DNA of 64,000 nt, from the NCBI RefSeq assembly GCF_013404085.1, contig NZ_JABFHO010000001.1:496001-560000 (forward strand). The letters run 5' to 3'. The stretch comes from Winogradskyella helgolandensis. GTDB taxonomy: Bacteria; Bacteroidota; Bacteroidia; Flavobacteriales; Flavobacteriaceae. This document shows, in pieces, positions 32,325-42,196 of the stretch. Position numbers and translations under genes: made by a program. The notes under the pieces were generated by a model. The model was not told the DNA's origin, searched no databases, and saw only the letters and a program-made list of their open reading frames with translations. Within the stretch, counting starts at the first letter, position 1, and the number at the start of each line of letters is the position of its first letter.

Positions 32325-32780
32325 ATGTCTGGAACCTTAAATAAAGTAATGTTAATTGGAAACTTAGGTGACGAAGTAAAAATGCACTATTTTGATGATA
32401 AAAATTGTGTTGGTCGCTTTCCTATAGCAACAAGTGAGACTTATATAAGTAAACAGACTAATGAACGTGTCTCAAATACCGAATGGCACAACATCGTGGT
32501 TAGAAATAAAGCTGCCGAAATTTGTGAAAAGTATCTTACAAAAGGTGATAAGGTTTATATTGAAGGACGCATAAAAACCAGAAAATGGACAGATGATAAA
32601 GGGATGGAACGTTATTCTACAGAAATTCAATGTGATGAATTTACGTTTTTAACTCCTAAAACGGACCAGCAACAACCAAAGCAGTCTACAACAAATACTA
32701 ATGCTCAATCAAAACCTTCTGCAAAACCTACTACACCCGCTTCAGCAGAACCAGAAGGCGATGACGATTTACCATTTTAA
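32325..32780 (+). CDS. ssb: Single-stranded DNA-binding protein
   Basis: Coats single-stranded DNA during replication and repair as a tetramer. The 151-residue protein has the OB-fold (1-107) with NKVMLIGNLGDEVKMHYFDDKNCVGRFPIATSE, TEWHNIVVRNKAAEICEKYL and KVYIEGRIKTRKW, a flexible Gln/Thr/Pro linker (about 110-142) and the acidic tip GDDDLPF that recruits repair and replication enzymes. It lies before gldE and gldD, an arrangement common in flavobacteria, with the TTG start of gldE 29 nt downstream. Confidence 0.97.
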   Translation: MSGTLNKVMLIGNLGDEVKMHYFDDKNCVGRFPIATSETYISKQTNERVSNTEWHNIVVRNKAAEICEKYLTKGDKVYIEGRIKTRKWTDDKGMERYSTEIQCDEFTFLTPKTDQQQPKQSTTNTNAQSKPSAKPTTPASAEPEGDDDLPF

Positions 32781-32809
32781 CCATTTTAACCATTTAATAT
32801 AACTTTATC

Positions 32810-34153
32810 TTGGACCCAGAACCCACGGTTTTAATTTCTTCTTTATTAATTGCCAACACTTCCTTTGTAGTAAGCATTATATTACTCATCGTTTTACTCT
32901 TATGCTCTGCGCTAATTTCCGGTGCTGAAGTCGCTTTATTTTCTCTTACAAAATCTAATTTGAATGATGGTTTAGAAAACAAATCGGCAGCCATGGAAAT
33001 CATTGCTTCACTTTTAGAACGACCCAAAAAATTATTGGCAACGATATTAGTCGCTAATAACTTTATAAATATTGCAATTGTTTTATTGTTTGCATCAATT
33101 AGTGACACTGTTTTTGACGGAATTAATTATTCAATCAATTTCCACTTTTTCGAAATTGAACTAGCTTTCTTTGTTAAAGTAATTGTTGCTACATTTTTGA
33201 TTCTACTATTTGGAGAAATTATCCCTAAAATTTATGCCAGTAGAAATAGTGTAAAGTTTTCTTCATTTATGGCAAAACCCCTAAAGGTGTTGGATGTTAT
33301 TTTCTCTCCTTTAAGTTTACCGATGCGTTATGTAACGATAAAAATTCATAACAAATTTGGAAAACAACGTTCAAACCTTAGCGTAGATCAACTATCACAA
33401 GCCTTAGAACTAACTAATGACGAAGACACCACAACAGAAGAACAAAAATTACTAAAAGGTATCGTCTCTTTCGGAAACACAGACACCAAACAAGTTATGC
33501 GTCCGCGTATGGATTTATTTGCTCTAAGCATAAAAACTCCTTACGAAACCATTATTGCGGAAATTATTGATAACGGTTATTCTAGAATTCCTGTTTACGA
33601 AGAAAGTATAGATACCATTATTGGAGTCCTTTATGTAAAAGATTTATTACCACATTTAAATAAGAAAACATTTGATTGGACCACTATTTTACGTGAACCT
33701 TTCTTTGTGCCAGAAAACAAGAAATTAGATGATTTAATGGTAGAGTTTCAAACCAAAAAAGTACATCTTGCTGTTGTTGTTGATGAATATGGAGGCACAT
33801 CGGGATTGGTATCTCTTGAAGATATCATAGAAGAAATTGTAGGAGATATTAGTGATGAGTATGATGATGATGATTTAGTGTACACAAAATTAGATAATAA
33901 CAATTTTAGCTTTGAAGGCAAGACTCCTTTAAAAGATGTTTACAAAATAGTTGGTATTAAGGACGATGCAGAACTTTTTGAAGCTAAAAAAGGGGATTCA
34001 GAAACACTTGCTGGCTTTGTTTTAGAGATTTCGGGTGGATTTCCGAGAATAGGAAGTAAAATAAATTTTGAAAATTACGTTTTTACTGTAGAAGCTTTAG
34101 AACGAAAACGTATTAAGCAGATTAAGCTAACCTTATTAGATAACCAAGAATAA
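32810..34153 (+). CDS. gldE: Gliding motility-associated protein GldE
   Basis: A 447-residue inner-membrane protein related to the HlyC/CorC family. It has a DUF21 membrane domain (about 8-190, with four helices), two CBS domains (about 210-330, MRPRMDLFAL and YSRIPVYEE) and a C-terminal CorC transporter-associated domain (about 345-440). In Flavobacterium johnsoniae GldE supports gliding and stabilises GldD, which is the next gene here. The start is TTG at 32810; no ATG gives the conserved DPEPT start. A metal-transport role is inferred only from the CorC relation. Confidence 0.9.
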   Translation: MDPEPTVLISSLLIANTSFVVSIILLIVLLLCSALISGAEVALFSLTKSNLNDGLENKSAAMEIIASLLERPKKLLATILVANNFINIAIVLLFASISDTVFDGINYSINFHFFEIELAFFVKVIVATFLILLFGEIIPKIYASRNSVKFSSFMAKPLKVLDVIFSPLSLPMRYVTIKIHNKFGKQRSNLSVDQLSQALELTNDEDTTTEEQKLLKGIVSFGNTDTKQVMRPRMDLFALSIKTPYETIIAEIIDNGYSRIPVYEESIDTIIGVLYVKDLLPHLNKKTFDWTTILREPFFVPENKKLDDLMVEFQTKKVHLAVVVDEYGGTSGLVSLEDIIEEIVGDISDEYDDDDLVYTKLDNNNFSFEGKTPLKDVYKIVGIKDDAELFEAKKGDSETLAGFVLEISGGFPRIGSKINFENYVFTVEALERKRIKQIKLTLLDNQE

Positions 34154-34217
34154 AATGAGAATGCTTTGCTTGTAAGAAGAAAAAGAAGCACGTCAAATAA
34201 AGAACAAAAAAGAGCAC

Positions 34218-34790
34218 ATGAAACGACTAGTTTTACCCTTGTTAAGCGTATTAATGTTAGGATGCGGAGATGACACTTTACCTAAACCTAAAGGTTATTT
34301 AAGACTTGAATACCCAAACGCTGTTTATGAAAAAGCTATTGTTCCTTTACCTTTTTCTTTTGAAAAAAATAAACTAGCAGACCCTATTAAAACGATAAAA
34401 ACCATAGGTAATACCAATGGTATTAATATTAAGTATACACCACTTAAAGCCACCATTTATCTTACTTATAAAGAAGTTAAAAACGGCAATATTGATAGTT
34501 TACTTAGAGACGCTCAAAACCTTACTCAAAAGCACGCTATAAAAGCTGATGAAATCTCTCATCAGTTATTTGAGAACAAAGAAGCAAATGTATACGGTAT
34601 GTTATATGAAATAGGAGGAGATGCTGCATCACAATCTCAATTTTATGTAACAGATAGTATTCATCACTTTTTAAGTGGCTCACTTTACTTTTATGCGAAA
34701 CCTAATTATGATTCTATTTATCCTGCTTCAGAATACTTAAAAAAAGATATAAGCCATATTATGGAAACCGTACGCTGGAAAGACCAATAA
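34218..34790 (+). CDS. gldD: Gliding motility lipoprotein GldD
   Basis: A 190-residue lipoprotein required for gliding in Flavobacterium johnsoniae. The signal sequence ends in a lipobox with Cys16 (SVLMLGC), followed by PKPKGYLRLEYPNAVYEK, a conserved GldD start, and a C-terminal SASEYLKKDISHIMETVRWK-type helix (here PASEYL). Members are thought to be anchored in the inner membrane with the type IX secretion/gliding machinery. It follows gldE by 64 nt on the same strand and ends at a strong terminator. Confidence 0.93.
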   Translation: MKRLVLPLLSVLMLGCGDDTLPKPKGYLRLEYPNAVYEKAIVPLPFSFEKNKLADPIKTIKTIGNTNGINIKYTPLKATIYLTYKEVKNGNIDSLLRDAQNLTQKHAIKADEISHQLFENKEANVYGMLYEIGGDAASQSQFYVTDSIHHFLSGSLYFYAKPNYDSIYPASEYLKKDISHIMETVRWKDQ

Positions 34791-34810
34791 TCTTATAAAC
34801 TTAACACTAT

Positions 34811-34850
34811 AAAAAAATGCCTATCGAAATTTCGATAGGCATTTTTTTTA
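34811..34850. terminator. Bidirectional terminator between gldD and the lipoprotein gene
   Basis: A perfect palindrome (core TGCCTATCGAAA / TTTCGATAGGCA) spanning 34812-34848 with A and T runs on its outer sides, placed between convergent genes. Confidence 0.9.
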
Positions 34851-34878
34851 TTTGTAATGTATTTAATTTACCGCTTTA

Positions 34879-36519
34879 TTAGCTTTGGTAAACCCATACG
34901 CCACCTATTTTAATAACAGCGAAGTCTTCTGTAGTATTACTACCATTATAAACCTCTAGCGTAATCACATACTTTTGCTCTTCATCTGCAGAAGGTGCAA
35001 CGTTACCTAACACTACATTAATAGCATCTAGTATCATTGGGTCTGTCCACTCAGCTGCATTACCAGCTCTTCTGTCCATGTTTCCGTAATTTTCTGTACT
35101 TGCTGTAGCCGCTGGATAAACAGTTGCTAAATCCGCAACAATTGCAGCATAATCAGCAGATGTTAAAGTATACCTAATTGTGTTATCAGGAACCCAAATA
35201 CCATCAACAAATCCAAACTGTAAAGTTGTAGAGATAGTAGATTCATGAGCAGTCCATTCACCAGCTTCAAATGTGTATAAATCACCTCTTAATTGTGCTC
35301 CAGAAGAACTAGACACATATTTATAGATAACTGTTAACGCATCTTCTTCTTGAGCATACGGATATTTAATATTTAAAAATGCAGGTAAATAATTATCTGC
35401 AGGTATAGAACTTCCGAAGTTGCTTAAGCCCATAGATGCAAAATCCTCTTCACTTAAGATATATACACCTTCAGACAATTCCCATTCTCCATCTGTATAC
35501 GTGTAATAAACCTCTTCATTTACAGTATCTCCTTCAACACCTGCAACTTTAATTACAGCTAACTCTATTTCCCAAGTCGCACCAATTGTTGTATCTGATT
35601 CGTATTTAAAGGCAATGTGAATTGTTTCACCTTCATAAGCAGAAAAATTATAATCATCAGAAGTCACAGAAGACCAGCTATCACCAGCAGGCACAGGATT
35701 AAGTTCAATAGTATCCCAAGTTGCTGTAGTAACATCACCAGTATAATCTGTAGATACTAAGATGTTATAATAATCAGATTCATTAGCATAGTTTAAAATT
35801 TGAGTTACTTGAAATAACGGATTTTCATAAGCTGATAAATCAATTTCTGAAGATACTAACCAATCTTCATTTTCAAAATAGTCAGGATAGTCAGAACCAT
35901 TCATTTTAGCTCCGTAACTAGACGCTTCCCAAACTTGATCACCAGTTACACTGACAGCTGTATAGTCTAAAAGTGTTGCTGCAGAAACAAAATCTGCTTC
36001 ATATATATTAGAAATACCTTCTACTGGTTCTTCAGTATATCTCTTATATGATGCTAATACCACTTGACCTTCAGTTGGCTCAGTGTATTCTGCTTCAAGT
36101 ATACTAGGTAAAAAATCTTCAGGGTTTTCATTTGGATAAAAACCAACTGCATTTAGAGATCCTTGAGGATAATCTAAAATTTCTAATGAATAAACATCGG
36201 CATCTGTGTAATCACTTACACCTTCAGCATTACCAACATATAAATCATATCCAATTAAGACAGAAGAACCTTCTCCCCAAAATGGATATTTATCAGATAA
36301 AAAACCTGGCAATATCGTTTTAGCTTCTTCTTCTGAACCAAAATTACCATAAGGTAATTCTAACGCATCATAATCATCACTAACTAATGTGTAAGTTTCA
36401 GAACCTACAATTGGATCTGCTGACGAATCTAATCCGTCATAAATATCATCCATTGGGTTACAACCTACCAAGGTGATACCCAAAACTGCTAAACAATAAA
36501 ATATTCTTTTCATATTCAA
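34879..36519 (-). CDS. Surface lipoprotein with repeated YxLxxxDY modules, partner of a TonB receptor
   Basis: A 546-residue lipoprotein (lipid Cys20 in GITLVGC). I see three related modules: YTLVSDDYDALELPYGNFGS with LPGFLSDKYPFW near 42-82, YILSEEDFASMGLSNFGS with LPAFLNIKYPYA near 355-390, and YTLTSADYAAIVADL with NYGNMD near 450-480. Between the first and second lies a beta-sandwich (about 170-345, with DLSAYENPLFQV and TIHIAFKYESD) of the choice-of-anchor type. It starts 6 nt after the TonB-dependent receptor gene on the same strand. The pair probably forms a surface binding/import unit; the ligand is unknown. Confidence 0.82.
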   Translation of the reverse strand: MNMKRIFYCLAVLGITLVGCNPMDDIYDGLDSSADPIVGSETYTLVSDDYDALELPYGNFGSEEEAKTILPGFLSDKYPFWGEGSSVLIGYDLYVGNAEGVSDYTDADVYSLEILDYPQGSLNAVGFYPNENPEDFLPSILEAEYTEPTEGQVVLASYKRYTEEPVEGISNIYEADFVSAATLLDYTAVSVTGDQVWEASSYGAKMNGSDYPDYFENEDWLVSSEIDLSAYENPLFQVTQILNYANESDYYNILVSTDYTGDVTTATWDTIELNPVPAGDSWSSVTSDDYNFSAYEGETIHIAFKYESDTTIGATWEIELAVIKVAGVEGDTVNEEVYYTYTDGEWELSEGVYILSEEDFASMGLSNFGSSIPADNYLPAFLNIKYPYAQEEDALTVIYKYVSSSSGAQLRGDLYTFEAGEWTAHESTISTTLQFGFVDGIWVPDNTIRYTLTSADYAAIVADLATVYPAATASTENYGNMDRRAGNAAEWTDPMILDAINVVLGNVAPSADEEQKYVITLEVYNGSNTTEDFAVIKIGGVWVYQS

Positions 36520-36525
36520 TTTTTT

Positions 36526-39060
36526 TTAAAAATTAACATTTAATCCTACACTATATGTTCTTCCAGGACCAAAATAAACTTGAGCTGTTGATGCTGTACC
36601 ATCTAAATCGTTAGCATCTGAAACATACTCAGTATTAAATGCATTATTCACTTTACCTATTAATGTTGCATTAAAAGATCCCATTTCAAAAGAATGTCTT
36701 ACACCAACATCAAATAAACCAAAATCAGGAAGTTTCCATACATCTGGTAAATCTAAACTACCTCTATTTGTAACATCATATGATGAATAGTTATCACCTG
36801 CAAAGTTATAATCAATGTAGATATTAGATTTAGAAGCTAATTTATAATCAAGTCCAAGAGCAAATGTTGTTTGAGCCACATCACCTACTTTTAAATCTTC
36901 TGCATAAACTTCAACTACATCTATAACATCACCTGATTGATCTCTAATTTCTGAAGACACATTACTCTTCCACTGCCAATCTCCTATCGATACCATACCT
37001 GTTACCGTTAATTCTTCAGTTGCCTTATATCTAAAATCAACTTCAACACCTTGGTGTAATGCATCTATACCTTGTAAGTTGTAGAAAAATAGACTTTCGC
37101 CAGTCCCAAGTGAACCACCTAATGACTTATCTAACCATTGCGTATAATATACGTTAACATTAGCACTTAATTTGTCACCACGGAAACCATATCCAAGTTC
37201 TGCACTAAATACTTTTTCATTAACGGCCTTTTCATTAGGAATGATTCCATCTTCATCTAAAAATACATCATCTAAAAATGGTGCTTTAGAGAAATAACCA
37301 ACATTTACAAACACATTGTTGTTCATGTCTAAGTTGTAGTTACCACCACCTTTAATACCGTATCCTGTAAAGTTAACAGCTTCAGACTCTCTACTACCTA
37401 CTATGGTATTATTCATGTATTCTTTCTGCTTGTAATTACTATTTGAAACGTCTGCCGCAACAAATACGTTTACAGATTCATTGATTTGATATTCTGCTTG
37501 TCCAAAAAGTCCATATCTTGTAACAACACCATCGTAATCCTTATTGTACTTATCACCTACTTGTAATGGTTTACCAAAAGCATAAGTATCACTTTCATTA
37601 TCTAAGAAGAATTGACCTCCTAATAAATCTGTTACTTCATACCAGTGTGATCCAATATAATAACGACCATCAAAACCAGCAGATACTGTTAGTTTATCAT
37701 TAATTCTGTTTTTATAACTAGATAAAATACCATACCATTCATGATTATTTATAGATGATGAAAGAATATCAGTAGAACCATTAACACCATTAGCACGATT
37801 CTCTTCTACAACTTTATCAAAATCAATTGGTGTTAAGCCTGTAGACCCTAATCTATAATCATCAGAACCAATTTTAGAACCTTCATCCCTACGTCCACCA
37901 CCGGTACCAAACGATGCATAAGCAGCTGTTGATAAAGAAGAATTATCATCAATATTCCAAAGGTGGTTTATAGATATTTGTGGTTTGTGATAAAAGTTAT
38001 AAGACTGGTGGTAAACTTCACCATTTTTATAACCCCAATCTTTATTTGCTTTTTGAGGACCAGAATCGGTATCTTTTAACTCTGCTATTGTAGAACGGTT
38101 ATAACGCTGACCATGTTCTTGTTGAGCTCCAAAAGCCGTAAATGACAATCTGTGTGCGTCATTTATTTGTTGAGATAAACTTAAGAAATAGTTATATCCA
38201 GAAAATTCTGTTCCATCAACATAACCATCACCATAAAGTTTAGAAGCGCTAACTGTTGCTGCAAAACCTTTATCACTTAAACCTGTTGAGTAAGTCATTC
38301 CGTATTTCGTATAACCGTCATTACCTAAAGTAGCACCAAATTGACCACCTTGTTCTGCATCCGTTGTTTTTGTAATGATATTAATTGTACCACCCACTGA
38401 ATTAACCGCTACTTTAGAAGCACCTAAACCTCTTTGAACCTGCATAGTCGATGTTACATCTCCTAAACCTGCCCAGTTACTCCAATAAACAGCTCCGTTT
38501 TCCATATCGTTTACTGGAACACCGTTAATCATTACCGCAACGTTTTCAGAACTAAATCCTCTAAGATTAATTCTACTGTCACCATAACCACCACCTTGTC
38601 TTGTTACATAAACACCAGGTGTTGACTTTAAAATTTCAGGGAATTCTTGAGTACCTAATTTTATAGCAATTTCTTCAGCCTTAATTGTTGACACAGCCAC
38701 TGGCGTTTTTCTATCAACAGCGACAGAAGCCACAAGTAAAATTTCATCTAAGCCAACATTACTAGACATTAGCGTAATTGTACCTAAATCAGTATCTCCA
38801 CTAAATGCAATAGTTTGCGAAACATAACCTACATAAGAAATAACAACTTCACCTGAACTCGATTTAGAGTTTAAAGTAAAAGTACCTTCGAAATCTGTAG
38901 TTGTTCCATTGGTCGTTCCCTTCTCTATAATATTAGCACCAGGAAGCGCAGAGTTCATGTCACTATCAATAATTTTACCCGTAATAGTGCTTTGGGCATA
39001 TGCAATTGTTGTTAAACTGGTTAAAACAACAATACATAAAAAAAGACTAAATTTTTTCAT
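36526..39060 (-). CDS. TonB-dependent receptor with carboxypeptidase-regulatory domain
   Basis: An 844-residue outer-membrane receptor: signal peptide (1-22, cleaved after AYAQ), a carboxypeptidase-regulatory-like domain (about 23-100, GKIIDSDMNSALPGANIIEKG), a plug (about 115-230, PEILKSTPGVYVTRQGGGYGDSRINLRGF and LGASKVAVNSVGGTINI) and a barrel ending in YSVGLNVNF. There is no riboswitch or other substrate clue. The gene begins a two-gene unit with the module lipoprotein downstream and lies before pgi. Iron-complex, peptide or glycan import are all possible. Confidence 0.9.
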   Translation of the reverse strand: MKKFSLFLCIVVLTSLTTIAYAQSTITGKIIDSDMNSALPGANIIEKGTTNGTTTDFEGTFTLNSKSSSGEVVISYVGYVSQTIAFSGDTDLGTITLMSSNVGLDEILLVASVAVDRKTPVAVSTIKAEEIAIKLGTQEFPEILKSTPGVYVTRQGGGYGDSRINLRGFSSENVAVMINGVPVNDMENGAVYWSNWAGLGDVTSTMQVQRGLGASKVAVNSVGGTINIITKTTDAEQGGQFGATLGNDGYTKYGMTYSTGLSDKGFAATVSASKLYGDGYVDGTEFSGYNYFLSLSQQINDAHRLSFTAFGAQQEHGQRYNRSTIAELKDTDSGPQKANKDWGYKNGEVYHQSYNFYHKPQISINHLWNIDDNSSLSTAAYASFGTGGGRRDEGSKIGSDDYRLGSTGLTPIDFDKVVEENRANGVNGSTDILSSSINNHEWYGILSSYKNRINDKLTVSAGFDGRYYIGSHWYEVTDLLGGQFFLDNESDTYAFGKPLQVGDKYNKDYDGVVTRYGLFGQAEYQINESVNVFVAADVSNSNYKQKEYMNNTIVGSRESEAVNFTGYGIKGGGNYNLDMNNNVFVNVGYFSKAPFLDDVFLDEDGIIPNEKAVNEKVFSAELGYGFRGDKLSANVNVYYTQWLDKSLGGSLGTGESLFFYNLQGIDALHQGVEVDFRYKATEELTVTGMVSIGDWQWKSNVSSEIRDQSGDVIDVVEVYAEDLKVGDVAQTTFALGLDYKLASKSNIYIDYNFAGDNYSSYDVTNRGSLDLPDVWKLPDFGLFDVGVRHSFEMGSFNATLIGKVNNAFNTEYVSDANDLDGTASTAQVYFGPGRTYSVGLNVNF

Positions 39061-39093
39061 ATAAAATTTAAGTTAATTGGTTTTTTATCAGCG

Positions 39094-39101
39094 CAAAATT
39101 A
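39094..39101 (-). promoter_or_regulatory. -7 promoter element for the TonB receptor/lipoprotein pair
   Basis: TAATTTTG on the minus strand matches TAnnTTTG, 33 nt before the receptor start codon. No clear -33 box. Confidence 0.5.
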
Positions 39102-39221
39102 CGCAATACAACAGCTAAAACATTAACTTAATGTTAACAATTAAGCATTGTGAAGATAAATTATAGAATCAACAAATTTCATACATTGATAATCAATTTT
39201 ATGAAAACTTTTTAACAATTA

Positions 39222-40868
39222 TTAACAATTATTCATATAGAAAGCTAGTAAATTTTGCGTAGAAGCGTCATGATTGCCATCTTTACTAGCATTATTAAGC
39301 TCATCTAGTATAGATTTCGCGAGCTGTTTTCCCAACTCAACACCAAACTGATCGTAGCTATAAATGTTCCAAATGATGCCTTGAACAAAGATTTTGTGCT
39401 CATACATGGCTATTAATTTTCCTAAACTCTCTGGAGTTAGCTTTTTAATTAATAAAGAAGTCGTTGGTTTATTACCTTCAAATATCTTGAAAGGTGCTAA
39501 TGCAGAAATCGCTTCTTTAGACATCGTTTTACCTTCAAATTCAGCTAAAACCTCTTCTTCAGTTTTACCATTCATAAGCGCTTCTGTTTGCGCGAAGTAA
39601 TTAGACATCAATTTATCATGATGGTCCTTATTACCATATAATGAATTTACATAACCAATAAAATCCGTTGGAATTAACTTTGTTCCTTGGTGAATTAATT
39701 GAAAAAAGGCATGTTGTGAATTGGTTCCTGGTTCTCCCCAAATCAACGTTCCAGTTTGGTAGTTCACTTTCTCACCATTTCTATCGACACTCTTACCATT
39801 ACTTTCCATGATACCTTGCTGAAGGTAGGTTGCAAATTGGTTTAAATATTGTGTATATGGAATGATAGCTTCACTTTCAGCCTTAAAAAAGTTATTATAC
39901 CAAACGGTTAGCAAAGCTGAAATTACGGGGATGTTTTCACTAAAATCAGCAGTTCTAAAATGCTCATCCATTTTATGCGCTCCATCTAAAAGACTTTCAA
40001 AATGTTTGTAGCCTAACGCTAAACTTATTGATAGTCCAACAGCACTCCACAAAGAGAAACGACCACCAACCCAATCCTTCATTGGGAAAATATTTTCTTC
40101 ATCAATACCAAAAGCTTTTACACTCTCAATATTTGTTGAAACTGCGACAAAATGCTTAGAAACCGCTTCTTTTGGTTGGGATTCTAAGAACCAAGTTCTA
40201 ATAGAATTCGCATTAGATAGCGTTTCTTGAGTCGTAAATGTTTTTGAAACAATAACAAATAGCGTAGTCTCCGGATTTAAGTTTTTTATCACTTCTTGAT
40301 AGTGATCACCGTCTACATTACTTACAAAATGAGTTGTTAGTTGGTTCTTATAGTATTGAAGTGAGTCTACGACCATTGCAGGTCCAAGGTCAGAACCTCC
40401 AATACCAATATTTACAACATCTGTGATGGCCTTACCAGAAAACCCTTTATGACTTCCGCTAACTACGGAGTTCGTAAAAGTTTCAATTTTTTTCTTAACC
40501 TCGTGTATTTCTGGAATTACGTTTTCACCATCCACAAAAACGGTGGCGTCTTTAGGTGCTCTTAAAGCCGTGTGTAAAACTGCTCTACCTTCAGTGGCAT
40601 TAATAATATCACCTTCAAAATACTTTGAAATCGCATCTTTTAGGTCCTGCTCATTTGCTAATTCAACTAATAAATCAAGCGTTTCTGTTGTGATTCTATT
40701 TTTTGAAAAGTCAGCATAAAAATCATCCCATTTAATCGTTAGGTCATTTGCTCTTTCTTTATCAGCCTTAAATAAATCTTTTAAATGCTGAGATTTAATA
40801 GTTTCAAAATGTGCTTGTAATTTTTTCCAAGCGTTTGTAGTGGTTGGGTTGGTTGCTTTTAATGCCAT
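39222..40868 (-). CDS. pgi: Glucose-6-phosphate isomerase
   Basis: Interconverts glucose 6-phosphate and fructose 6-phosphate in glycolysis and gluconeogenesis. At 548 residues it is full length and similar to the enterobacterial type. Signatures are VNIGIGGSDLGPAMVVDSL, VSNVDGDHYQEV, SKTFTTQETLSNA, DWVGGRFSLWSAVGL and the late GTLIWGEPGTNSQHAFFQLIHQG with the catalytic Glu and His region. Its start codon shares one base with the stop of the upstream M23 peptidase gene (TAATG), so the two are coupled. Confidence 0.97.
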   Translation of the reverse strand: MALKATNPTTTNAWKKLQAHFETIKSQHLKDLFKADKERANDLTIKWDDFYADFSKNRITTETLDLLVELANEQDLKDAISKYFEGDIINATEGRAVLHTALRAPKDATVFVDGENVIPEIHEVKKKIETFTNSVVSGSHKGFSGKAITDVVNIGIGGSDLGPAMVVDSLQYYKNQLTTHFVSNVDGDHYQEVIKNLNPETTLFVIVSKTFTTQETLSNANSIRTWFLESQPKEAVSKHFVAVSTNIESVKAFGIDEENIFPMKDWVGGRFSLWSAVGLSISLALGYKHFESLLDGAHKMDEHFRTADFSENIPVISALLTVWYNNFFKAESEAIIPYTQYLNQFATYLQQGIMESNGKSVDRNGEKVNYQTGTLIWGEPGTNSQHAFFQLIHQGTKLIPTDFIGYVNSLYGNKDHHDKLMSNYFAQTEALMNGKTEEEVLAEFEGKTMSKEAISALAPFKIFEGNKPTTSLLIKKLTPESLGKLIAMYEHKIFVQGIIWNIYSYDQFGVELGKQLAKSILDELNNASKDGNHDASTQNLLAFYMNNC

Positions 40869-42184
40869 TACTGTATGTCTGTATTTAAATCTTCGGTTAT
40901 TGTGTTTTCTGGTTGAATAGGCTCTGCCTCTAAGAAAAAGATATTATCTAAACGTTGCTTAATCGGTTTAATATGATCTAAAAATTCTACCTTTAAGCTG
41001 TCTGATATTGGTTTGGCTTCAGGTAATTTTTGTTTAAAAGGATCGACTTGTTCTCCATTTTTCCAAAAACGATAACAGACATGTGGTCCACCTGTATTTC
41101 CTGTCATACCAACAAAACCGATAATATCACCTTGTTTTACAAATTGTCCCTTTTTAACATTCTGCCTACTCATATGTAAATACTGTGTAGAATAGGTATC
41201 GTTATGTCTAATTTTCACATACTTACCATTACCTCCTCTTCTCGTAGATTCAGTTACTGTTCCGTTCGCTGTTGCCATAATTGGAGTGCCAATTGGAGCT
41301 GCAAAATCGGTTCCTTTGTGAGGACGAACTTTATAACCATAAACGGCAATACGTCGTTTTAGATTATACCGCGACGATATTCTACTAAATTGAACGGGAG
41401 CTTTTAAAAACGCACGTCGTAGATTTTTTGCATCTTCATTAAAATAATCAACTATGCCTTTAATAGAATCTGTTTCAAACTGAAACGCGTACAATGAATC
41501 ACCATTGTGTTCAAAATAAGCTGCTTTTACATTTTGGATTCCTGCATATATAGTATCATCAATATATTTATCCGTATAAATAACTTTAAAACGGTCTCCT
41601 TTTTGTAGTCGTCTAAAATCGATGGTCCACGCATAAATTTCATCAGCCATTTTATAGGCTAATCGCTGACTTAAACCTTTATCCTCAAGCGTTTTGGAAA
41701 TACTACTTTCTATAATTCCTGTTGCCGTTTTTTCGACATAAGTTATCGGCTTTCTGTTTTTATAAGCATGAATAGAATCCTTTAAACCAATAACAACATA
41801 TTCTTCTTGACTATTTTGGTAAATAAACGTATTTGGACTTGGGAGCGAATCCTGTTCCGATTCCTTAGAATACAACAAGGTATAAGGTCTGCCTGGATGT
41901 AGTTTTCTAATATCGAAGGTGTCTTTTGTAACCTCAGCAATCTTAAAAATTTCGGAGTACCCAATATTATTTCGTTGTAGAATTTCACCAAAACTATCCC
42001 CTTTTTGTATGGTATCTCGTTTTACGATGTAATTATTAATATCGAAACCAAACTCAAGAATTTTTTCTTCTTCAACTATTTCGGCTTGTTCTTTTTCGAA
42101 GGCTATTTCTGCCGAGTTATCCTCTTTACAAGCATATAAACTTACTGCAATTACAGCAATTGTTATTAATCGTTTTAACTGCAT
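40868..42184 (-). CDS. M23 family metallopeptidase lipoprotein with unusual zinc ligand
   Basis: A 438-residue envelope protein (lipobox Cys19 in AVSLYAC) ending in a LytM-type domain. The zinc ligands of the first site are present: His289 and Asp293 (HKGTD), and His337 (YLHMS) is a catalytic candidate. In the usual HxH, the second His is replaced: His368-Val-Cys370 (PHVCYRFW). Residues 50-110 look like a LysM or OapA-like peptidoglycan-binding segment. The role is likely peptidoglycan cross-link cleavage, or regulation of a hydrolase if the Cys abolishes activity. It is coupled to pgi. Confidence 0.88.
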   Translation of the reverse strand: MQLKRLITIAVIAVSLYACKEDNSAEIAFEKEQAEIVEEEKILEFGFDINNYIVKRDTIQKGDSFGEILQRNNIGYSEIFKIAEVTKDTFDIRKLHPGRPYTLLYSKESEQDSLPSPNTFIYQNSQEEYVVIGLKDSIHAYKNRKPITYVEKTATGIIESSISKTLEDKGLSQRLAYKMADEIYAWTIDFRRLQKGDRFKVIYTDKYIDDTIYAGIQNVKAAYFEHNGDSLYAFQFETDSIKGIVDYFNEDAKNLRRAFLKAPVQFSRISSRYNLKRRIAVYGYKVRPHKGTDFAAPIGTPIMATANGTVTESTRRGGNGKYVKIRHNDTYSTQYLHMSRQNVKKGQFVKQGDIIGFVGMTGNTGGPHVCYRFWKNGEQVDPFKQKLPEAKPISDSLKVEFLDHIKPIKQRLDNIFFLEAEPIQPENTITEDLNTDIQ

Positions 42185-42196
42185 TAATTAAGCTAA

